From Desulfamplus sp. (lineage in GTDB: Bacteria; Desulfobacterota; Desulfobacteria; Desulfobacterales; Desulfobacteraceae), in contig JADGBP010000005.1 of the NCBI GenBank assembly GCA_015231395.1, positions 9,589 through 19,155 on the forward strand: a stretch of DNA of 9,567 nt. Direction: 5' to 3'. Position 1 is the first letter of the stretch; each line of letters opens with the position of its first letter. The translations under genes were made by a program, and so were the position numbers. The notes under the pieces were generated by a model, which did not search any database, was not told where the DNA came from, and was given only the letters and a program-made list of their open reading frames with translations. Below, in pieces: positions 4,793 through 9,567 of this stretch.

Positions 4793-7006
4793 CTATCCAA
4801 TTATGGGATCCATGCTGAGTGCTGGATGTCCTTTTTCCTGAAGGAAAGGCATGATCTCCTCTTCAGTGATGCCAACAGTTTCATCGGCAATCTTGTCATA
4901 AAGATCAGGCACACCCATCTCAGCCCCTCTTTTCATTATACGGTCTTTTAGCTCTTCTTTAAGCATCTTTGGCATCCAGACCATTCTCAGAAGTCCGCCA
5001 TCACCAAGGATAAATTTGCCCTGGGTAATGTTATGTTTGGAGTGTCCAACAAATCCTGGAGAAGATGCTCCGCCGCCCATAACTCCGGCAAGGGTTGTGA
5101 ACTTCATGCCGCATGGGGTATCACCGGCATAGTCACGACCAACAGTCATAACACCGTTGCATGAAGGCAGCATGGCTGCAATACATTCACAGCATCCGCA
5201 TGTTGTCATTGGATCATGTACCATTGAGTAAAAGTTGTAATGGGTAACTGTTCCTCTGGAGGCTTTCTGTACAAACTCATTGACACCTTTCCACTGACCG
5301 AGTTTTGGGTCAATACACTCGCCCTTTTCAATTGGCTGGTTCGGGCCTGTTGGATTGATCTCAAATGATGCACGGCAGTCCATCCAGTTGTAGGCACCGC
5401 AAAGTCCGGTTCTTTCCGGGCTGACAGAGCATACATGGCTGGGTGCAAATGACTGGCAGAGTGTGCAGGAGTAGTAAGTTTCAACATCTTCATCTTTCAT
5501 CTTATCAACGCGAGCGTCACGGGTCTGATATTCCGCTCTTGCTCTGGTTGTTATCTTATCAACATCATCTTTTTTGGTGTAGAGAGTAACCTGTACCTTA
5601 TCCACAATTTTCTTGAAATCTTGATGGAATTTGGCATGAAGAACAACGCCGATATCTTTAAGAGTAAAGCCTTTGTCAATAGCGGACTTGCTGATACGAA
5701 CCCATGATATATCGCGTTGTCCGATGTGCATTACACCCTGGATATAGTTAATGAGATGATGGATCTGACGCTCCATGATTGGCTCAAAATCTTCCTGGAA
5801 TTCACGACCAGCAATCTGGACATAAATTCCAAGCGGGAAGGTTTCACCTTCTTTGAGATCGCCCAAATCCGGACCATCAACTATTACCTTTCCATCTTCA
5901 ATCTCGTTCATCTGGGCCATTTTTACAAGCTCGGTGCATTGAGTCTTTCCACCGCCGCACTGTGCAAAAAGGTCAGCACCTCTTACACGCTCACCTTCAA
6001 AAGCAGGGCCAAAAGCACATGGGATATTAATTTCTGTTACATTAACCTTTAGTCCTCTGATCTCAATTGATCTCTGGCACATCTCATCATGTTTAACATT
6101 GGTTACAACATGCTCATAGGTACAGATACCAGTCGGGAGAATTTCAGGAATATCAGTATCAGCAATTGTTGGGAATCCCCAGTTTACGCAACCAGCTGCA
6201 GCAACACCCCACTCTGTTCCAATATCACCAAGAGCGTTTACAAAAGCAAAAATTCTATCTTTGTTATACTTCAGAATTGTTCTGTAATCTCCGGGCTGTA
6301 CGCCACCAAAAGCCATAGCTGCCCTGTTGGCAAATCCAAGAGCAAATACTGCTGATGAGATATCTGGCCCAAAAGGTACAATACGTGTATTCCATCCAAT
6401 TTGAACGCCAGCTTCAATAAGCTGCTCAATTACTGTCTGACCGTTATGGTTGGCAGCACAGAAGATGTAAAGATTCTTCTTCTGGTAATCTTCAACAATC
6501 ATTTTTGCAATTTCAGGTGTTGGCGCGGCACCTACAATGGCTGCAAAGCCTGGGGCAGAACCGTCAACAAACTCAACACCCCTTTTTCTCAAAATGATGT
6601 CATCAGCAGGGCCTGTCCAAATTTTACCTGCTTCAAGATCCGGATCTTCATGCGGATAGTAAAAATCTGGATGAGTTACGGATCTGAGAGCTTCCTTGAT
6701 CTCATAAGCTATTATACCAGCCATACCGGCATCAAGAAGAGGCCCAAGATATGGAAGATGATTTTTGCTCTTGACATGCGGAGGCAGAAGACCCCTGGCA
6801 AACTCAAGGGGTTTCTTGAGATTCTCAAGATTGGTAACTTTAAGACCTGTAAGAGAGTATATGACAGGAAGATAATATCCTGTATTCGGAAATTCAACTT
6901 TTGTATCTGCATTATAGGTTTGAAGGGCTTTTCTATAAAGTCCCTCTACTTCTGAAACAACTTTATATCCACCCTGAATAGCTGCAAATGCTATTAATTT
7001 AGACAT
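4793..7006 (-). CDS. acsB: Acetyl-CoA synthase (CODH/ACS alpha subunit)
   Basis: 737-residue acetyl-CoA synthase, which condenses CO, a methyl group from CFeSP and CoA at the nickel-iron A-cluster. The [4Fe-4S] ligands are Cys514, Cys517, Cys526 and Cys536 (SCTLCQSFAPSHVC ... GLC). The Cys-Gly-Cys motif binding the distal nickel is Cys603-Gly-Cys605, with Cys517 the likely bridging ligand as in Moorella. The N-terminal region (residues 1 to about 310) is the bacterial CODH-docking domain with the CO tunnel; archaeal CdhC lacks it. Length is close to the 729-residue Moorella enzyme. The ATG at 7004-7006 has a perfect AAGGAGG ribosome site, suggesting high expression. It lies 236 bases downstream of cooS, behind an unusual repeat array. 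Confidence 0.97.
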   Translation of the reverse strand: MSKLIAFAAIQGGYKVVSEVEGLYRKALQTYNADTKVEFPNTGYYLPVIYSLTGLKVTNLENLKKPLEFARGLLPPHVKSKNHLPYLGPLLDAGMAGIIAYEIKEALRSVTHPDFYYPHEDPDLEAGKIWTGPADDIILRKRGVEFVDGSAPGFAAIVGAAPTPEIAKMIVEDYQKKNLYIFCAANHNGQTVIEQLIEAGVQIGWNTRIVPFGPDISSAVFALGFANRAAMAFGGVQPGDYRTILKYNKDRIFAFVNALGDIGTEWGVAAAGCVNWGFPTIADTDIPEILPTGICTYEHVVTNVKHDEMCQRSIEIRGLKVNVTEINIPCAFGPAFEGERVRGADLFAQCGGGKTQCTELVKMAQMNEIEDGKVIVDGPDLGDLKEGETFPLGIYVQIAGREFQEDFEPIMERQIHHLINYIQGVMHIGQRDISWVRISKSAIDKGFTLKDIGVVLHAKFHQDFKKIVDKVQVTLYTKKDDVDKITTRARAEYQTRDARVDKMKDEDVETYYSCTLCQSFAPSHVCSVSPERTGLCGAYNWMDCRASFEINPTGPNQPIEKGECIDPKLGQWKGVNEFVQKASRGTVTHYNFYSMVHDPMTTCGCCECIAAMLPSCNGVMTVGRDYAGDTPCGMKFTTLAGVMGGGASSPGFVGHSKHNITQGKFILGDGGLLRMVWMPKMLKEELKDRIMKRGAEMGVPDLYDKIADETVGITEEEIMPFLQEKGHPALSMDPIIG

Positions 7007-7032
7007 ACTTCCTCCTTCGTTGAGGATTTATC

Positions 7033-7085
7033 ATTTTTTATAAAAAATTTGGCAAGAAACAGAAGAGATCAATTTTATTGATCTC
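7033..7085. repeat. Two inverted repeats in the acsB leader
   Basis: GAGATCAA (7065-7072) and TTGATCTC (7078-7085) form a perfect 8-bp stem with a five-base loop. ATTTTTTA/TAAAAAAT (7033-7048) is a perfect 16-base AT palindrome nearer to acsB. On the minus strand the first stem is followed by only moderately T-rich sequence. Both lie 27 to 79 bases ahead of the acsB start codon and could influence stability or attenuation. Confidence 0.5.
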
Positions 7086-7104
7086 CCTGTAATGAATCAT
7101 CTTT

Positions 7105-7232
7105 ACCGTGAAAACACATTTGCTTTTCATGGTCGGGGGTGGTCGGATTTCCATCCGACCATGACCGTTTACCATAAAAATACTTTCTGATTTTCATGGT
7201 CAGGAGTGACCGGAATCCGGTCATGACCGTTT
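7105..7232. repeat. Two tandem hairpin-bearing repeat units between cooS and acsB
   Basis: Unit B (7105-7170, 66 bases) and unit A (7171-7232, 62 bases) abut exactly and align along their whole length. They share TTTTCATGGTC at 7124-7134 and 7191-7201, and CATGACCGTTT at their ends. Each holds an inverted repeat: GGTCGGA/TCCGACC (7141-7159) in unit B and TGACCGGA/TCCGGTCA (7207-7223) in unit A. The stems differ by paired changes that keep pairing, and the loop differs by five bases. In unit B an alternative 9-bp stem CATGGTCGG/CCGACCATG is also possible. The array would be in the cooS-acsB mRNA. No protein is encoded. Confidence 0.75.
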
Positions 7233-7242
7233 ATTTTAAGGA

Positions 7243-9267
7243 TCAAGCCTCAAGTTTCTGGCGGTCAGCCATATCCATGAGAACTCTCTCCCTTGCCTTG
7301 TCTATACCCAGCTCTTTACGTTTTTTATCAATGTGGGCTATCATTTTATGGGCATGCTCAATTGGATCAGCAGTTACATCCCATTTCCCGCCATACATTT
7401 TTTCCATCTCTTCAAAAAGATATTTCTGGAATACAGGCGCACCAGACATTGGGAGATTACCACCAAATACTGTATAAACGCCAGATGTTACAAAATAATG
7501 ACCAATGGCAATAGCTTTTTCGCTCATCCACTCAGGAGCACTTCCAGCAGCAGGCAGATCACAAAGATCATTACCAAGACCACCGGCTTTAACGACTTCT
7601 GTAGCTGCAAGAAGAATACGGCTGTTATCAACGCAAGAACCAAGATGAAGAACTGGTGGAATACCAACGGTTTCACATATTTCAGCAAGACCTGGGCCGC
7701 AGTAAACAGCAGCAGATTCAGGAGTCAGAAGACCGTGAATAGCAGCAGTAATAGCACTGCATCCTGTTGAGAGAACAATTACATCGTTTTTGATAAGCTC
7801 TTTAATGATAGTTATATGGTGTTCATTGTGTTTTGTTCTGGCATTATTACATCCAACAACACCAGCAATACCTCTAATACGACCATTAATAATGTTATCA
7901 TTTAAAGTGTAATATGTGCCACGGAATGTTCCACCAAGATGGTATTTAATAGATTCAACGCTAAACCCTGCAATTTGTGGGGATTTATAAGGCGGAATCA
8001 TAACATCTGCTTTACGATTTTTAAAGTTTTCAATAGCCATCTTTACAATGCGTGTTGCATCTTCAAGTGCATAATGTTCGTCAAACTCAATATGCACAAC
8101 ATTTTCCTGCTCCATTTTTGCCATAGGATGGGTGGTGATAAGTTTTGTATGGAAGCATTTAGCAACATTTGCAAGATTTTGGAATACGCATTGAACATCA
8201 ACAACCATTGCATCGCAAGCACCAGTGATAATGGCAAGCTCCTGCTGGAGAAAGTTACCTGCTGGTGGAACGCCATGACGTTGAAGAACTTCGTTTGCAG
8301 TGCAGCAGATACCACCCAACTGAATGCCAGCAGCACCATTTTGTTTCGCATAATCAATCATCTCTGGAGATTGGCAAACTGCAACTATCATTTCAGAGAG
8401 AACGGGTTCATGTCCATGAACGATAATATTGACATGATCTTTTTTCATTATACCAAGGTTGGCTTCGGATTGAAGCGGAGATGGGGTACCAAATAGAATA
8501 TCTTGAAGATCAGTTGCAAGCATTGCACCGCCCCAACCATCTGCTAAAGATGCTCTGGAGCATTGTTTAACTATATTTTTATAGTCTTGATCAACACCCA
8601 TGTGGGTACGATGCATTATATCAACAATCTCTCTGTCAATATTTCTTGGTTTTACACCATATTTTTCCCACTTTTCGTAAAGAGGCTTTGGAGCACGTTT
8701 CAGATACAGAAGTTCGCCTTCCATTTTACCCCATTCGTTAAGTGCTTTTTCAGCAACTTCAACTGCAATCTCATCAATATCTCTGTCAAGAGTTTTACCA
8801 TCAACTTCAACTGTTGTAGCAACACCAAGATGGGGTGCAACAGCAATTAGCTTTTCAGTATCCTTGATTTTGTAAGCATTGGTTTGCTTTTTTGCAGCAG
8901 CCATGAATACTTCCGCAACAGATCTTCCGTGATCTGAATGGGCAGCACATCCTGCAGCCACCATTCTTGCAAAGTTACGAGCAGCAATTGTATTTGCAGT
9001 TGCTCCGCAAAGACCTTTACGGGTATCTTCGCCTTCAATTCCGCCTTTTGGAAGGGGCAATCTGCATGGACCCATTGCACAATTTTTGCAACAGATGCCT
9101 TGAAGTCCGATATTACACGGCTTCATGTTCACAGCTCTGTCAAATATAGTTTCAATACCAAGCTTATGAGACCTTGCAATCATCTCCTGAGTTGATATAT
9201 CAATTGAAGATTCAATGGGGTCAGCAAGCTTTAACCCCTTCTCTACTTTCTCTTTTTCTTCTGCCAT
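7243..9267 (-). CDS. cooS: Anaerobic Ni-Fe carbon monoxide dehydrogenase catalytic subunit (CooS/AcsA)
   Basis: 674-residue CODH catalytic subunit, interconverting CO2 and CO and feeding CO to acetyl-CoA synthase. The N-terminal cysteines fit the D cluster (Cys51, Cys59) and B cluster (Cys60, Cys63, Cys68, Cys87). The spacing before Cys87 is about five residues longer than in Carboxydothermus CooSII. C-cluster ligands can be placed as His284 (VHGHEP), a cysteine of GICCT (321/322), Cys360 (VDVQC), Cys473 (VVGCNN), Cys503 (STGCSA) and Cys545 (LGSCVDN). Lys583 (SEKAIAIG) is the likely proton-transfer lysine. The ATG at 9265-9267 has an AGGAGG ribosome site. It is first in the acsB-acsC-acsE transcript, so it is the AcsA-type CODH of an ACS complex. 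Nickel insertion would depend on the CooC in this window. Confidence 0.96.
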   Translation of the reverse strand: MAEEKEKVEKGLKLADPIESSIDISTQEMIARSHKLGIETIFDRAVNMKPCNIGLQGICCKNCAMGPCRLPLPKGGIEGEDTRKGLCGATANTIAARNFARMVAAGCAAHSDHGRSVAEVFMAAAKKQTNAYKIKDTEKLIAVAPHLGVATTVEVDGKTLDRDIDEIAVEVAEKALNEWGKMEGELLYLKRAPKPLYEKWEKYGVKPRNIDREIVDIMHRTHMGVDQDYKNIVKQCSRASLADGWGGAMLATDLQDILFGTPSPLQSEANLGIMKKDHVNIIVHGHEPVLSEMIVAVCQSPEMIDYAKQNGAAGIQLGGICCTANEVLQRHGVPPAGNFLQQELAIITGACDAMVVDVQCVFQNLANVAKCFHTKLITTHPMAKMEQENVVHIEFDEHYALEDATRIVKMAIENFKNRKADVMIPPYKSPQIAGFSVESIKYHLGGTFRGTYYTLNDNIINGRIRGIAGVVGCNNARTKHNEHHITIIKELIKNDVIVLSTGCSAITAAIHGLLTPESAAVYCGPGLAEICETVGIPPVLHLGSCVDNSRILLAATEVVKAGGLGNDLCDLPAAGSAPEWMSEKAIAIGHYFVTSGVYTVFGGNLPMSGAPVFQKYLFEEMEKMYGGKWDVTADPIEHAHKMIAHIDKKRKELGIDKARERVLMDMADRQKLEA

Positions 9268-9294
9268 TAGAGGTTCCTCCTCCTGTTATGGAAA

Positions 9295-9320
9295 TGATTA
9301 TCACAAAAAAGTGATAATCA
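9295..9320. promoter_or_regulatory. Inverted repeat in the cooS leader
   Basis: TGATTATCAC (9295-9304) and GTGATAATCA (9311-9320) are perfect 10-base arms around AAAAAA. It lies 28 to 53 bases upstream of the cooS start codon and downstream of the predicted promoter. It could be a repressor operator or an RNA hairpin. It is not a CRP site, since the half-sites have the opposite orientation (TCAC-N6-GTGA). On the minus strand the loop is TTTTTT and no T-run follows the stem, so it is not a terminator of the usual kind. Confidence 0.6.
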
Positions 9321-9377
9321 CTAATTATGTTAGGCATTGTATTTATGTTTTATATGCATGTTTTTTTTAATGTGTTA

Positions 9378-9406
9378 AGCATAAAATATTAAAAAATGTT
9401 ATGCAA
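9378..9406 (-). promoter_or_regulatory. Candidate sigma-70 promoter of the cooS operon
   Basis: On the minus strand TTGCAT (plus 9401-9406) and TATGCT (plus 9378-9383) are 17 bases apart, in very AT-rich DNA about 110 bases from the cooS ATG. The two boxes also lie within an inverted repeat, GCATAA (9379-9384) and TTATGC (9399-9404), so a dimeric regulator could cover both. It is the best candidate in this gap. The start site is not proven. Confidence 0.5.
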
Positions 9407-9435
9407 ATATATGGTATTTTAAATTTGTCCTATAG

Positions 9436-9567
9436 GATATTCATTCTGTAATTTCATCATCTCCGATAGATGTCAACCTTGCCAAACAGGTTAACATTCT
9501 TCTTGAGAATCTTGGTGTTCCACTGACTAAAGTCATAGTGGATCCTACTACGGGTGGTTTAGGATAT
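9436..9567 (+). pseudogene. acsD: Internal fragment of acsD (corrinoid iron-sulfur protein small subunit), 5'-truncated
   Basis: An open frame of 44 codons runs to the window edge and includes SSPIDVNLAKQVNILLENLG and then VPLTKVIVDPTTGGLGY. This matches the central part of AcsD, the TIM-barrel small subunit that pairs with AcsC; the Moorella protein has [20 protein letters not shown] and IVIDPSIGGLGYG at that place. The roughly 190 residues that should precede it are missing: an in-frame TAG lies at 9433-9435, and no ATG, GTG or TTG start occurs in frame. It points away from cooS, on the opposite strand to all other genes. The homology begins at about 9442, next to a 10-base palindrome (TCCTATAGGA, 9428-9437). 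It is either a broken duplicate or the product of a rearrangement or assembly join. The part beyond the edge is not visible. Confidence 0.8.

Noticed and set aside
6401..6955. 184-codon plus-strand open frame opposite acsB
   Set aside because: It is a shadow of the acetyl-CoA synthase gene on the other strand, with no ribosome site or recognisable domain.
7105..7232. CRISPR array
   Set aside because: There are only two units, with similarity along their whole length and no distinct spacers. No cas genes are visible.
7939..8496. 185-codon plus-strand open frame opposite cooS
   Set aside because: It lies wholly antisense to the well-supported cooS coding region, has biased low-quality composition, and matches no known family.
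9295..9320. CRP/FNR/CooA-type operator
   Set aside because: The half-sites are in the opposite orientation (TCAC-N6-GTGA) and do not match the CooA or FNR consensus.
9379..9404. Terminator upstream of cooS
   Set aside because: The GCATAA/TTATGC stem is short, AT-rich and widely spaced, and it coincides with promoter-like boxes. A regulatory dyad is the better reading.

Overview
This AT-rich window (about 40% GC by eye) carries a bacterial carbonyl branch of the Wood-Ljungdahl (reductive acetyl-CoA) pathway. Every full-length gene is on the minus strand. The acetyl-CoA synthase has the long bacterial form with an N-terminal CODH-docking region, which argues against an archaeon. The protein sequences look most like those of sulfate-reducing Desulfobacterota (Desulfobacteraceae type), and the RelE toxin is close to the E. 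coli one. That taxonomic placement is from memory of the families, not from a search.

Read in the direction of transcription (right to left), the layout is: a leader with a plausible sigma-70 promoter and a 10-bp-arm inverted repeat; cooS (CO dehydrogenase); an intergenic stretch with two tandem hairpin-forming repeat units; acsB (acetyl-CoA synthase); acsC (large subunit of the corrinoid iron-sulfur protein); acsE (methyltetrahydrofolate:corrinoid protein methyltransferase); a repeat-rich gap with a strong bidirectional terminator; a relBE-type toxin-antitoxin pair with its own promoter and operator-like repeats; a 374-base gene-free stretch packed with hairpins, which I read as a small transposon-like element with a possible HEARO/omega RNA and no protein; a 98-residue unknown protein; and cooC (nickel-insertion ATPase for CO dehydrogenase).

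The enzymes form one assembly line. AcsE moves the methyl group from methyl-tetrahydrofolate to the cobamide of the AcsC/AcsD protein. CooS reduces CO2 to CO. AcsB joins methyl, CO and CoA into acetyl-CoA. CooC charges CooS with nickel. Sulfate reducers can run the same route backwards to oxidise acetate. The small corrinoid subunit AcsD is not present as a whole gene. Only 44 codons from the middle of an acsD-like gene appear at the extreme right end, on the opposite strand, without a start and just after an in-frame stop.

The most unusual parts are the acsD fragment facing away from cooS, the possible solo omega RNA element between relE and the cooC pair, and the covarying tandem hairpins between cooS and acsB.
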